In this document: positions 1 through 9,174 of the stretch, piece by piece
Layout of the letters: each line of letters starts with the position of its first letter
Numbering within the stretch: the stretch's first letter is position 1
NCBI GenBank assembly: GCA_046349915.1
Contig: JAXMBL010000005.1
Coordinates: 186,001-250,000 of the forward strand
Direction of reading: 5' to 3'
Origin: CAIXSC01 sp046349915
Lineage (GTDB): Bacteria > Planctomycetota > Planctomycetia > Pirellulales > Pirellulaceae
DNA: 64,000 bases
Position numbers and translations under genes: made by a program
The notes under the pieces: model-generated
The model's database searches: none
What the model saw: only the letters and a program-made list of their open reading frames with translations
What the model was told of the DNA's origin: nothing

Positions 1-144
1 GGGTTCTTGTGTGTTGCACGCGATACGGCCGCCGCCCACGCCCTCGTGGAACTCGCCGGTTCTCTCGGCTACCAAGCCGCCATCGCCGGTCAAATCGTGA
101 GCGAGCCAGTCATTCGTTGGCGGGGCGAGAGCTGGCGGATCTAG
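1..144 (+). CDS. C-terminal fragment of a PurM/AIR-synthase-like protein (5' end outside window)
   Basis: Frame 1 is open from the first base to a TAG at 142-144, giving the last 47 residues of a protein that begins outside the window. The pattern, a hydrophobic strand, then DTAAAHALVELAGSLGYQA, then IAGQIV, resembles the C-terminal end of PurM-type ATP-binding proteins, where a helix is followed by a strand and a conserved 'IGxI' turn (AIR synthase, phosphoribosylformylglycinamidine cyclo-ligase). PurM makes aminoimidazole ribotide in purine synthesis. The fragment is short and other members of the fold (HypE, SelD, ThiL) end in a similar way, so the family call is tentative; the coding call is firmer. 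Confidence 0.45.
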   Translation, partial: GFLCVARDTAAAHALVELAGSLGYQAAIAGQIVSEPVIRWRGESWRI

Positions 145-214
145 TCGCGCGACAAGCAATCCGAGATGAATAGTCCCGATCGCGCGCTTTTCCTATCAGC
201 GAGGAACAGCGACA

Positions 215-290
215 ATCAGTGTTCCCTTTTCCCGCGGGCAGGGCGAGTATTAGGAACACTGATCTTCACTAATCTTCACTGATTGGCACA
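215..290. repeat. Intergenic inverted repeat with short tandem ATCTTCACT-type motifs
   Basis: ATCAGTGTTCC (215-225) is the exact reverse complement of GGAACACTGAT (253-263), giving an 11-bp stem with a 27-nt loop. It is followed directly by two copies of ATCTTCACT and a related ATTGGCACA. The rest of 145-365 contains nothing recognisable. The short A/T-start tandem motifs recall the nonamer repeats found elsewhere in the window. Confidence 0.45.
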
Positions 291-365
291 GAGGGAGTTC
301 GCCTTCTAGCGAGGGTGAGTCGCCAGAGAAGCAGTCGGTCGTCGTATATGACTGCAAAGCGATCT

Positions 366-395
366 CTAGGGGCTGGAGTGTTATCCAGCCCCTAG
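366..395 (-). terminator. Strong hairpin after the SdrD-B protein gene
   Basis: CTAGGGGCTGGA (366-377) and TCCAGCCCCTAG (384-395) form a perfect 12-bp stem with a 6-nt loop, starting 15 nt past the stop codon of the minus-strand gene at 411. There is no clear U-run after it on the minus strand, so it may act as an RNA-end protector or a factor-assisted terminator rather than a classic intrinsic one. Confidence 0.6.
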
Positions 396-410
396 CTGAC
401 TCAAGATTTG

Positions 411-3400
411 TTACACCACCAATGACGCCATCAGTTCGTCGATCGTGTCAAGCGCGCCGTCTTCATCCCCATCGGTTGCAAACAGATCGCTGAAGATGTT
501 GTCGACCAGTTGGTTGCCGAGTTGTTCGACAGGATCTGGAGCGGCTGCATTGATCACGATTTCCGACGTGGCGATCAAGATATCGGATGCATCGCGGTAG
601 ACAGTATCGGTTCCACCTTCACCGTAGATGGCATCGGCGCCGAGACCGCCCGAGATGCGATCGTTGCCGAGGCCGCCCTTGAGGTAGACATCGTTGCCCG
701 CGTTGCCGACCACGATATCATTGTCGGCGTCGCCGGTGATACGATCCGCGCCGTTCATACCGACCAGGATGTCGAAACCGTTCTGGCCGTAGAACGTATC
801 GTCCGCGGCGCCACCCACGATGCCATCGTTGCCGATGCCGCCGTAAACCGTGGCCTTGCCGCCGCCCGCTCGCATCAGATCGTTGCCATCGCCGAGCAAC
901 GCATTGACTTGCTGAGTGACGTTGTCGCCCACGCGAACGATGTCATCTCCGGCATTGGTCGTGATATCGATCTTCGAGATTGATGGGTTGCCGTTGTACA
1001 GAGCGTTGATGTACTGAGCGTCGTACTGCACGCCCTCGAACACCAAGTTTGCACCGCTATTGGGATTCCCCAAGGTAGCGCCCACCAAGATGCGTTTCGC
1101 GTCGGACGTGGTGCCAAAGTTGGGGTCGTCGTAGACGCCGACAAAATCGCCGCACGAATCGGTGGTGATCTGCAAACCGAGCGTGCTTTGAATGTCCACG
1201 TTGACCGAATTGATGACTCGCAGCTTGGTATTCGGACCGGCGCCCGTGACCGTGATCGTGTACGAGGTGAGCGCGACTTCGACGAGCAAGTCGACGCGGG
1301 TGCCAGTTCCGTAGGGGTTCGCGATCCCGTCGGTCGTGTTTCCAGTACCTGCCGGATTCCCCGCCCCGTCGTAGTAGCGGAAGTTACCCGCCGACGCCAC
1401 CGTGACCGTCCCCGGCCCTTCCAGTTGAACGGTCAAGATACCAACGCGTGGCGCTTGGTAGTTGATCGGCGTATCGTTCACATAAGTGATGTCGCCATTG
1501 CACGAGCGATTTCCGAAGTTCTGGTTCGTTACGCTCGCGTTGTTGTAGACAAACGAATAGACGTTGCCAAAGGTCTGCTGGAAGCCGTTCTGCTGTACTT
1601 CGCGGATGAAGTAGCGAGCTCCCACGACGAAGCTAGCGTAGTCGCCCAGCTCGTAGTTGCCATTCGAGTCGGTGAACTTGGTGTGAACCGGGGCGCCGTC
1701 GGCGCCGTTCGCCACCAACACATCGCCGACGTATTGATTGGGCTCGAAAAAGCCGTTGTTGTTCACATCGCGGAACATTTCGATCTTCCAGCCCGCCAAC
1801 CCAGGATCGGAGACATCCTTGACGCCCACCGTCCCCAAGTCGTTGAACTTCTGACCGCTGATCGAGATCACTTCGTAGTTCAAGAAGTCAATGTTGTTGG
1901 TGACCGAATTCGAAGCCACCGTGACCGAATGATAGCGGCCAAAGGCATCCGCGGTGAGCGGGAAGGTATTCGAGTAGCCTGAGTTCACTTGCTCGCGTAC
2001 TCGCCAGGTTCCCGGGGCTACGCCGGTGATCGAGTAAACGCCAGCGCCGTTCGAAACGGCCGACGGCTCGGAGAAGTCAAGCACTCCATCGTTGTCGTAG
2101 TCGACATAGATCGTGAATCCGGCCAGCGGCGTGTCACCGACTTCGACGGGAACGACGCCGTCTCCATCGAGATCCCGATACTTCGTGCCGTTAATCGTGC
2201 CCGGTCGCCAGTTGCCGAAGTTCTGATTGAATTGATTCGAGCCGCTGGACGCCACAATCGTGTACAGGTTGCCCACCGGGGCCGACTGCGTCCAGCCGAC
2301 CGGCAGCGGCGTCTGCTCACGAACAAAATAACGTCCTGGTCCCAGGTTATTGAACGCGTAAGCTCCACCTCCCCCCGACGCAATCGTGTTCACGACGGCA
2401 TCGTCCGGCAACCCGTTGTTGTTCGAGTCGCGGATCAATTCGATGTTGAAGCCCACCACGCCAGGATCGGTGTTCCCGTCGCTCGTTCCATCCCCATCGA
2501 GATCCTCGTACTTGTAGCCGCTGATCGAGATGTTCTGGAAGTTGCCGAAGTCGACGTTCGGCACGGGCGTGCCGCTCTGCAAGGCAATTGGCCCTGGATT
2601 CGCCGTCGTCTGCGTCCAACCCGCCTGAGGAACTTCGCGAATCGAGTAGTTTCCGGGGCCCAAGTTGGCGAACGAGTAGTTGCCGCTGCCATCGGTGAAC
2701 GTCGTCGGTTCACCTCCCTGAAACGAGCCATTGTTGTTCGCGTCGATGTAGATCTGCCAACCAGGAATCCCCAGTTCGCCGCCATCCTTGACGCCATCGC
2801 CGTCCAGATCGTTGAACTTCTGGCCGCTGATCGACGTGAGTTGGAAGTTGCCGAATTCGACGCCCGTCACCACCTGTCCGCTCGACAACGCAATGAGCGC
2901 CGGATTGACCGTCGTCTGCACCCAGCCGACCTGTTGCTGCTCGCGAATCCGATAGCTGCCCGGCGTCAGACCGGCGAACGAGTAATTCCCGTTGACGTCC
3001 GTAAGTGTCGAAACCTCGACGCCATTGAGCGTGCCGCTATCGTCGGTGTCGATAAAGATGGTCCACCCTTGCAGACCGGGTTCGCCCACATCGTGCGTCC
3101 CATCGCCATCGGTATCGCGGAACTTCTGACCGCTGATCGACGCCAACTGGAAGTTGCCGAAATTGCGATTGGTGACCGAGCCATTCGACTGGACCGTGAT
3201 CGCATGCGGTGCGCCGCCCGCGGGCGACGTCTGCGTCCAGCCTACCTGCGCCACCTCGCGGAGATTCCAGTTCCCCGGGTTCACGCCCGTAATCGAGTAG
3301 TTACCGTTGACATCGCTGACCGCCGACGGTTCGGTAGGATTATCCCACACACTGTTGTTGTTGTAGTCGACGTAGATGCGCCAGCCTTGCAAGCCGAGTT

Positions 3401-5699
3401 CCCCGCCTTCGGGAATCACGCCATCGCCATCCACGTCATTGTACTTTGTGCCCGAGACCGTGCCGGTGGTCCAGTTCGCGAAGTCGACGCCGTTGACCGT
3501 ACCTCGCGAAACCGTGGTGACTTGCACGTAACGACCGAAAATGTCGCTCGTCGCCGGGAAAGAATTCGTCCAACCAACTTGCTGCACTTCGCGCACTCGC
3601 CAACTACCAGGCTGCACGTTCGCGATCGTATAGGCGCCGCTGCCGTTGGTGACTGCTTGCGGCTCGCCGACGTTCAACACGCCATCGTTGTTGTAATCGA
3701 CGAAGAAGGTCCAACCCGCGAGTCCCGGTTCGCCGCCATTGATGACGCCGTTGGCATTCAAATCGTTGATCTTCGTGCCGCTGATGGTCGCGGGCGCCCA
3801 GTTGCCGAAATTCCAGCCGCCCGTGTTGGCGTTCGACGAGACAGCGACGGAATGGACGCCGCCGACCGGCGTCGAATTGGTCCAACCGACCTGATTCACT
3901 TCGCGGACCGACCACGTTCCTGGATTGACGCCGTTGATGGTGTAAGCTCCCCCCACGACAGTCACGGCAGAGGGTTCGCCGCCATCCTGCAAGCTGTCAT
4001 TGTCGTAATCGACGAAGATCGTCCAGCCCGCCAAGCCCGGTTCGCCGCCATCCAGCACGCCGTCCGCATCCAAATCCTCGAACTTGAGGCCCGAAACTTG
4101 GCCCGTCGTCCAGTTGCCGAAATCGCGATCCGTGAAAGCAGCACCCGAGGTGAACGTCAACTCGTGATATCGACCAAATCCATCCACGGTCGCCGGGAAT
4201 GAATTCGTCCAGCCACCCGTGACTACTTCCCGGACACGGTAAGTGCCCGCCAGCACGCCATTGATCGTGTAATCGCCGCTCCCGTTGGTGACCGCGAAAG
4301 GTTCGCTAACGTCTAGCGAGCCATCGTTGTCGTAGTCCACGTAGATCGTCCAACCGACGAGCCCGCCTTCGCCCACTTCTTGCGCGGCGCCATCGGCATC
4401 CAAGTCGTTGAACTTCGTACCCGACACCGAAGCACCGACGTAATTGCCGAAGTCGAGATGGTCGAGAAGATCGTTATCGCGATTCAAGTCAAACGTGTAG
4501 GACAAGACAGGCGCGCCGGGCCATGTCTGCACATTGCCCACCGGCACCGTCTCGGCCACCGTGTAGGTGCCGTAGGGGAGATTTGCGAAGGTGTAGAATC
4601 CGTTGACATCGGTCAACACTTGCTGCTCGCCGGCATCCCAGGTCACATCCGCGTCCTGATCAAGGAAGATCTGGACGCCTTGGACGCCTGGTTCGCTTTC
4701 CTGCCGGAAGCCATCGCCGTTGATATCGTTCCACTTGTAGCCGCTGATCGAACCGACTCGCGGAATCGTTGTGACCGACAAGTCGTATTGATTAACCTGT
4801 CCCAAACTGCCGCTGTAGACTTCGAGGTAGTAGGTCTGCGTCACTCCCGAGGCCGGCACGTCGAACCGAGCGTTGTCGACCGCCGTCGTGGTCCCGTTGC
4901 TGGTCGCCACAATTGTTCCCGCGCTATTACGGACGCGAAGGCCGAGGTTCGTCGGCCCGTTCGAACCGCTCGCGGCCCCCGTGCCCGCAGGCATAGTAAT
5001 GCTGGCGAGGAAAGTCTGGTTGGATTGTCCCGCGGGAATATTCAAGACGAGGAAGTCTCGGTCGGGACTTGTGATTGTTCGTCCCTGCACCGTAATAGTG
5101 GAGCCGACATACGTACCAAAAGCCGTGGCCGTGCCGAGCGTATTGCCGGCCGGTTCCACGGCGTCTTGATTCAAGATCTCGAAGCGATAATTCGCATCGC
5201 TGGTCGCGGTCGCCCCATCGACGCGGAAATACAGGTTGTCGCCCGCGGTAACCGCGACATTCAACGTACCGGTTCCCGAGGGAATCGCGACGGAACCACC
5301 GATCGGCACGCCGACGTTGTCCGTGCGCTGCAGTCTCAGTCCATTGTCGAGATTGCTGGTGTCGCCGTCCGGATCTCCTCCGAGATTAGTTACATTCACG
5401 ACGACATTGCCAGTCACCGACGCGACCGCTCGGTAGAAGTCGAGATCGCCCGACGTGATGACCGCGGGGGTCGTCGAGTTGAGCGAATGGACAATCGGAG
5501 TCGAAACACTCGCCACATGCTCGATCAATTGAGCGGTCGCGGCCGAGTCGTTGGGCTCGAGCGGCGTGAAGTCACGGGCGAGCAACCGTCGCGATTCCAA
5601 GGTCTCCAGAAAACACGACTTACGCGGCGTACGACGACGCCCGCCCCGAGCCACGGGGGAGGCCGGACCAGTGGAGCGACGACGGCGGAATAACGACAT
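411..5699 (-). CDS. Giant secreted SdrD B-like repeat protein with C-terminal calcium-binding (RTX-like) repeats
   Basis: The protein has 1762 residues. I start it at 5699 because an AGGAG lies 8 nt upstream; the longer reading would add 36 residues without such a site. An arginine-rich N-terminus leads to LETLESRRLLARD near residue 36, the motif found at the start of planctomycete exported giants. Two pre-peptidase-like beta domains follow (about 45-310), then ten SdrD-B-like repeats (about 315-1400). Each repeat opens with SGxKxxDxDxDG and contains a GWxIxVDxDNDG stretch, which suggests Ca-binding beta-sandwiches. Residues about 1590-1710 hold GGxGNDxxxGxxGxD calcium-binding nonapeptides. 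Inference: a cell-surface or secreted adhesive/structural protein. No catalytic domain is visible. It is divergent from the next gene, which carries the same type of N-terminal motif. Confidence 0.93.
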   Translation of the reverse strand: MSLFRRRRSTGPASPVARGGRRRTPRKSCFLETLESRRLLARDFTPLEPNDSAATAQLIEHVASVSTPIVHSLNSTTPAVITSGDLDFYRAVASVTGNVVVNVTNLGGDPDGDTSNLDNGLRLQRTDNVGVPIGGSVAIPSGTGTLNVAVTAGDNLYFRVDGATATSDANYRFEILNQDAVEPAGNTLGTATAFGTYVGSTITVQGRTITSPDRDFLVLNIPAGQSNQTFLASITMPAGTGAASGSNGPTNLGLRVRNSAGTIVATSNGTTTAVDNARFDVPASGVTQTYYLEVYSGSLGQVNQYDLSVTTIPRVGSISGYKWNDINGDGFRQESEPGVQGVQIFLDQDADVTWDAGEQQVLTDVNGFYTFANLPYGTYTVAETVPVGNVQTWPGAPVLSYTFDLNRDNDLLDHLDFGNYVGASVSGTKFNDLDADGAAQEVGEGGLVGWTIYVDYDNDGSLDVSEPFAVTNGSGDYTINGVLAGTYRVREVVTGGWTNSFPATVDGFGRYHELTFTSGAAFTDRDFGNWTTGQVSGLKFEDLDADGVLDGGEPGLAGWTIFVDYDNDSLQDGGEPSAVTVVGGAYTINGVNPGTWSVREVNQVGWTNSTPVGGVHSVAVSSNANTGGWNFGNWAPATISGTKINDLNANGVINGGEPGLAGWTFFVDYNNDGVLNVGEPQAVTNGSGAYTIANVQPGSWRVREVQQVGWTNSFPATSDIFGRYVQVTTVSRGTVNGVDFANWTTGTVSGTKYNDVDGDGVIPEGGELGLQGWRIYVDYNNNSVWDNPTEPSAVSDVNGNYSITGVNPGNWNLREVAQVGWTQTSPAGGAPHAITVQSNGSVTNRNFGNFQLASISGQKFRDTDGDGTHDVGEPGLQGWTIFIDTDDSGTLNGVEVSTLTDVNGNYSFAGLTPGSYRIREQQQVGWVQTTVNPALIALSSGQVVTGVEFGNFQLTSISGQKFNDLDGDGVKDGGELGIPGWQIYIDANNNGSFQGGEPTTFTDGSGNYSFANLGPGNYSIREVPQAGWTQTTANPGPIALQSGTPVPNVDFGNFQNISISGYKYEDLDGDGTSDGNTDPGVVGFNIELIRDSNNNGLPDDAVVNTIASGGGGAYAFNNLGPGRYFVREQTPLPVGWTQSAPVGNLYTIVASSGSNQFNQNFGNWRPGTINGTKYRDLDGDGVVPVEVGDTPLAGFTIYVDYDNDGVLDFSEPSAVSNGAGVYSITGVAPGTWRVREQVNSGYSNTFPLTADAFGRYHSVTVASNSVTNNIDFLNYEVISISGQKFNDLGTVGVKDVSDPGLAGWKIEMFRDVNNNGFFEPNQYVGDVLVANGADGAPVHTKFTDSNGNYELGDYASFVVGARYFIREVQQNGFQQTFGNVYSFVYNNASVTNQNFGNRSCNGDITYVNDTPINYQAPRVGILTVQLEGPGTVTVASAGNFRYYDGAGNPAGTGNTTDGIANPYGTGTRVDLLVEVALTSYTITVTGAGPNTKLRVINSVNVDIQSTLGLQITTDSCGDFVGVYDDPNFGTTSDAKRILVGATLGNPNSGANLVFEGVQYDAQYINALYNGNPSISKIDITTNAGDDIVRVGDNVTQQVNALLGDGNDLMRAGGGKATVYGGIGNDGIVGGAADDTFYGQNGFDILVGMNGADRITGDADNDIVVGNAGNDVYLKGGLGNDRISGGLGADAIYGEGGTDTVYRDASDILIATSEIVINAAAPDPVEQLGNQLVDNIFSDLFATDGDEDGALDTIDELMASLVV

Positions 5700-5797
5700 T
5701 GCGGGAACTCCTGGTTGGACGATCAGTATGACGGCTCGGCATGACTGCGATAAACGATGCGATCCTCTCAGCCCACCCAGTCTTGGCAGAAACGGCC

Positions 5798-5810
5798 GAA
5801 TTGTCAATTC
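5798..5810. promoter_or_regulatory. Palindrome within the divergent intergenic region of two exported proteins
   Basis: GAATTGTCAATTC is a 13-nt palindrome around one central base. It contains a perfect TTGACA on the minus strand (complement of 5802-5807), but the -10 at the right spacing is poor. It lies about 100 bp upstream of the minus-strand SdrD-B gene and 166 bp upstream of the plus-strand gene. The remaining sequence of 5700-5975 shows nothing else except the ribosome binding sites of the two genes. Confidence 0.3.
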
Positions 5811-5975
5811 ACTTGACTAAATTGGGGAGCGTCAGCGGGAAGCCAAAGAGGGGCGGCGGACATGCACCCCCCCCGAACCAAGGGCGTGCGAGAACGACAA
5901 ATCTCTGGAAAAGCGGGCCGGCAACCGATAAGATTCGGATAGGTTGGTCCGTTTTTATCGAGGGAGCCCAGTGCT

Positions 5976-7940
5976 ATGGCACGCCCGCAGACTTCGCGTC
6001 GTTTTACCGTTCGCAGACCCCAGTTCGAGCTACTCGACCGCCGCGAATTGCTCGCCGCCGACCTGTCGCTCGCCTGCCCACTCGTCGACGATACCCTGGA
6101 AGTGACCGACGCCGCGCCTTTGACGACGCCTGTGACGACGCCGATGACGACGTATTCGGCGAGCGGGCTGGCGGACGGCGCCGAGGGCGAAGGAGCAACT
6201 GCCACCGATCTCATGACGCTGGCTCGCGCCATTGCCGCCTCGGGCACGAAATTCTACGGAGCGGCTTGGTGTCCCTTCTGCACCCAGCAGAAGGAATTGT
6301 TCGCCGACGCCGCCTATTACTTGCCCTTCATTGAGGCGACCAATCCCGATCGATCACTCAATGCAGCCGGGCAAGCGGCCAGCATTACCTCGTTTCCCAC
6401 CTGGATCTTCCCCGACGGTTCGCGAGTGACAGGGGTGCAAACGTTAGAAACATTAGCTCAGCGTTCGGGCGTCACGATCACACAGTCGAGCGCCCCCGAG
6501 TTGCTGCCGTTGGCCGATTTGACTATCCAAGCGGGCTCGCCGCGTTGGATCGCCCTCAATGCCTTCGACCCCAATCTCGACAACCTGACCTACACCGTGA
6601 CCACCGACAATCCGTCGCTGCTCACGCTGCAGGTTCCCGAGGGGAATCGCAGTCTGCAGGTGAATGTCCGCAGTTGGGGCGCCATGAAATTCCAATTGTT
6701 CGATCATCTAGTCCCCGAGATCACCGAACGCATCGCCAGCCACGCCGAAATTGGGTTTTACGACAAAACCAGCGTCAACAATTCGATCGTCACCAAAGCC
6801 GTGCAGACAGGAAACGTGCGTTTCATTCAACTGGGCGATCCTACAGGCGTGGGCACGGCCGCCTCGGGCTTGGGCCCCGTCAATGATCAATTCGACTCGC
6901 GATTACAGTACAACGCCGCCGGCTACCTGGGACTGGTCAAGACCACCGACGACACAGGCGATGTACAGTTCTTCGTCACCGACGCGCCCGCCCGCGAACT
7001 CGACTTCAACGTCCCCATTTTCGGCGTGCTCACCGAAGGCGAAAAAGTTCGCTACGAAATCAACCGCACGGCCACGTCGAACGACAAGCCCGTGCGCGAC
7101 GTCATCATCGACTCGGTGCAAGTGATCCAAGACACCGAGGATCGTGCCTTGATGATCTCGGCCGCCCCAGGCGCCACGGGAACCGCCAACGTCACCGTCA
7201 CCGTGCGCGACCCCAGCGGCAATACGGCTCAACGAACCTTCCAGGTGACGGTCGAAGCCGACACCGCGAACGGCGGCCCCTTCTTGAAGCCCGTCCGCTC
7301 GGTCGTGACCGGTATTGCTCAAACAGTGTCCTGGCAACTCCAATCGGTGGATGTCGAGGGGGACGCGGTCCGCTACGAAGCATCCGTGGTGAGTGGAAAC
7401 GCGCAAGTTTCGGTCAACTCGACGACCGGCCTTGTCACGCTGACTCCCAACGCGGGCTTCACCGGAACCGTGCAAATCTTTACGGGCGTCCGAGCCGGCA
7501 CGGGTGTCGCCAACAACACCAGCGACCCCGTCGACTCACAGGTGGTCAGTGTGCAAGTCCAAGCGGATCCTCGCCTCTGGCAGAACCCCGATCGAGCGCT
7601 CGACACCGATGGCGACAATGTACTCGCCCCACGCGACGTGCTGGTGATTGTGAACGAGTTGAATTTTCGAGTGGTAACGTCGGCCGCCGGCGTCTTCACC
7701 TCGCCGCGCCCCGCGCTCGGCCCCGATTTCTTGTACTACGACACCTCGGGCGACAATCTGTTGACCCCGCGCGACGCATTGCTGGTCATCAACGAGCTGA
7801 ATGGCAATCCGGCGTCCGAAGGAGAAGGGGAGGGAGAAGCATCGACGCCGCTCGACGCCACGCTGGTCGACGCCGCACTCGCCGCCTACTGGCTCGAGGA
7901 ATCCAACCAGCTCGCCAAGCAGCGCACCGCGAATCGCTAG
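5976..7940 (+). CDS. Exported protein with thioredoxin-like, cyclophilin-like and dockerin-like parts
   Basis: The protein has 654 residues; GAGGGAG lies about 9 nt before the ATG. The N-terminus has FELLDRRELLAAD (17-29), the planctomycete export motif. Residues about 85-155 form a thioredoxin-like domain with CPFC near 100, a following helix, and a cis-Pro-type SFPTW, close to the C-terminal domain of VKOR-type proteins. Residues about 210-375 match a cyclophilin peptidyl-prolyl isomerase (GFYD, LGDPTG, DDTGDVQFFVTD, LDFNVPIFG), but the usual catalytic FHR is replaced around 'VNNSIV', so activity is doubtful. Cadherin-like beta repeats follow, then two EF-hand-like dockerin segments near 540-605 (DTDGDNVLAPRD, DTSGDNLLTPRD). 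Inference: an extracytoplasmic disulfide or folding factor, or a surface protein that reuses these folds. Confidence 0.9.
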   Translation: MARPQTSRRFTVRRPQFELLDRRELLAADLSLACPLVDDTLEVTDAAPLTTPVTTPMTTYSASGLADGAEGEGATATDLMTLARAIAASGTKFYGAAWCPFCTQQKELFADAAYYLPFIEATNPDRSLNAAGQAASITSFPTWIFPDGSRVTGVQTLETLAQRSGVTITQSSAPELLPLADLTIQAGSPRWIALNAFDPNLDNLTYTVTTDNPSLLTLQVPEGNRSLQVNVRSWGAMKFQLFDHLVPEITERIASHAEIGFYDKTSVNNSIVTKAVQTGNVRFIQLGDPTGVGTAASGLGPVNDQFDSRLQYNAAGYLGLVKTTDDTGDVQFFVTDAPARELDFNVPIFGVLTEGEKVRYEINRTATSNDKPVRDVIIDSVQVIQDTEDRALMISAAPGATGTANVTVTVRDPSGNTAQRTFQVTVEADTANGGPFLKPVRSVVTGIAQTVSWQLQSVDVEGDAVRYEASVVSGNAQVSVNSTTGLVTLTPNAGFTGTVQIFTGVRAGTGVANNTSDPVDSQVVSVQVQADPRLWQNPDRALDTDGDNVLAPRDVLVIVNELNFRVVTSAAGVFTSPRPALGPDFLYYDTSGDNLLTPRDALLVINELNGNPASEGEGEGEASTPLDATLVDAALAAYWLEESNQLAKQRTANR

Positions 7941-8052
7941 CACCATGAAGCGACTGGACCATGAAGCGAGTGGACCACGAAGCGAGGAGTCAATAAAGCA
8001 CGGGGAACAGAAGCTTGGGGAACAAGCAGCAAGCAGGCATCCAAGCGGGTGG

Positions 8053-8432
8053 ACCACGAATCGCACGAATCGCACGAATGAGAATACGTGGGGTAGAAGG
8101 TGTGGATTTGCTGCTTGTGGGAACTGGGAATTTTGAAATTGAGGAAACAACTCAAGAATTGGGCTTCGTCGCAGAAAATAAAGAAGGTTGCCCAAACCCT
8201 TCTAACCGGGTTGTCGCCCCGTTCGACTCAGCCCCATCGGTAAGCGTCAGGTTTAACCACTCGAGGAAATGGGAAACGACGTTCCGCGATCCTTATCCGT
8301 GTCATCGGTGTGATCCGTGGTTGACCGCCTTCGGCCTCTCACCTGCCTCTTATTCGTTCGATTCGTGTCATTCGTGGTCCCCCATCAATTGGTCATTGGT
8401 CATTGGTCATTGGTTATTCGTTATTCGTTATT
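8053..8432. repeat. Intergenic cluster of nonamer and heptamer tandem repeats
   Basis: The stretch 7941-8457 has no convincing gene. It holds three blocks built of three 9-bp motifs each. 8053-8079 reads ACCACGAAT then CGCACGAAT twice. 8295-8321 is ATCCGTGTC, ATCGGTGTG, ATCCGTGGT. 8352-8378 is the ATTCGT version in the same orientation. A heptamer tract, GGTCATT three times, GGTTATT once and CGTTATT twice, covers 8391-8432. The blocks are inverted relative to one another, so the RNA could fold. The same nonamers recur at 10255, 21227 and, as part of a larger unit, at 29968-30797. Confidence 0.75.
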
Positions 8433-8457
8433 CGTGGCTTTCCGTTTTTCGTGGTTT

Positions 8458-8712
8458 CTACGGTGGATCGTGGCCGCCGGGGTGGAAGGGGTGGCAGCGT
8501 AGCACTCGTAGCGTTCCCATCCACGCGCCTCGCCACGGCCCATGCTTGCGGACGGCTTGGATGAAGTAATTGCTGCACGACGGCGTAAAGCGACAATGCC
8601 CGCCCAAGAACGGGCCTAGAAAAATCTGGTATCCGCGAACTCCCACAATTAGGAACCACTCGGGAAAGTCGCGCGATAACCACCGCCATCCACTCGCCGC
8701 CCAACGCTTCAT
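8458..8712 (-). CDS. yidD: YidD membrane-protein insertion efficiency factor
   Basis: The protein has 84 residues. The start ATG at 8712 overlaps the rnpA stop codon in an ATGA arrangement, which decides the start. The core IVGVRGYQIFLGP, GGHCRFTPSCSNYFIQAV and LRCHPFHPGG is the YidD signature, including the conserved cysteines of the CRFxPSCS segment. YidD is a small, membrane-associated helper of YidC-dependent insertion. In most bacteria it sits between rnpA and yidC, as it does here directly after rnpA, although no yidC follows; the downstream sequence is repeat-rich and gene-free. Confidence 0.92.
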   Translation of the reverse strand: MKRWAASGWRWLSRDFPEWFLIVGVRGYQIFLGPFLGGHCRFTPSCSNYFIQAVRKHGPWRGAWMGTLRVLRCHPFHPGGHDPP

Positions 8713-9164
8713 TCGCGTTTCTCCCGGCGAGTTCGCGCAACTCGTTGAGCAAGCGCGATCAGCGATTGGACGAGTTGTACGGGCGTTGGATTTGTGCCGG
8801 GACGAGGTCGTACGACATAGTCGAAACCCACGGGGAACTGGGATCGATTCCGCCGAAAGGCTTCGCGCAGGCGTCGCTTCCATCGCCCTCGGACGACCGC
8901 ATTGCCCATGGGCTTGCCAACCGCTAGTCCGAGACGCGGGTACGGCAATTCGTTGGCGACCGCGTTGACAATCAACCAAGCGTCCGATGCATAGCGACGA
9001 ACGGCGTAGACGCGATCAAAATCGGCCTTTTTTCTGACTCGCAGGTCTCGCGAAAATCGCTCGCCAACCAGCACAGCCGGTCGGCCGTTCGCTGCTTCCG
9101 GCCGGGGCTGGCGAGGCGTGGTCGACGGCCGATCGGATGGCTTCCGCGACGAGGAACCGGTCAT
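8709..9164 (-). CDS. rnpA: Ribonuclease P protein component
   Basis: With the ATG at 9164 the protein has 151 residues. That start lies 10 bp past the stop of the upstream J-protein gene; a longer reading from 9233 would overlap it. The core FSRDLRVRKKADFDRVYAV, PRLGLAVGKPMGNAVVRGRWKRRLREAFR and FDYVVRPRPG matches RnpA, including the basic RNR-like helix that contacts RNase P RNA (here VRGRWKRRLRE). It assists the catalytic RNA in 5' maturation of tRNA. About 40 residues rich in Ser, Pro, Arg and Thr precede the core, longer than in most bacteria. The 4-bp overlap with yidD indicates translational coupling. The usual neighbour rpmH is absent. Confidence 0.93.
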   Translation of the reverse strand: MTGSSSRKPSDRPSTTPRQPRPEAANGRPAVLVGERFSRDLRVRKKADFDRVYAVRRYASDAWLIVNAVANELPYPRLGLAVGKPMGNAVVRGRWKRRLREAFRRNRSQFPVGFDYVVRPRPGTNPTPVQLVQSLIALAQRVARTRREKRE

Positions 9165-9174
9165 GGGAGGCTTC

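Noticed and set aside
1989..5693. Long open frames antisense to the SdrD-B repeat gene (e.g. 1989-4202, 4380-5693)
   Set aside because: They mirror the repeats of the minus-strand gene in another frame, have no domain match and an Arg/Val-rich shadow composition.
5779..5807. Minus-strand promoter with TTGACA upstream of the SdrD-B gene
   Set aside because: The -35 is perfect, but the hexamer at 17-bp spacing (AAGACT) matches only three of six; kept only as part of the palindrome entry.
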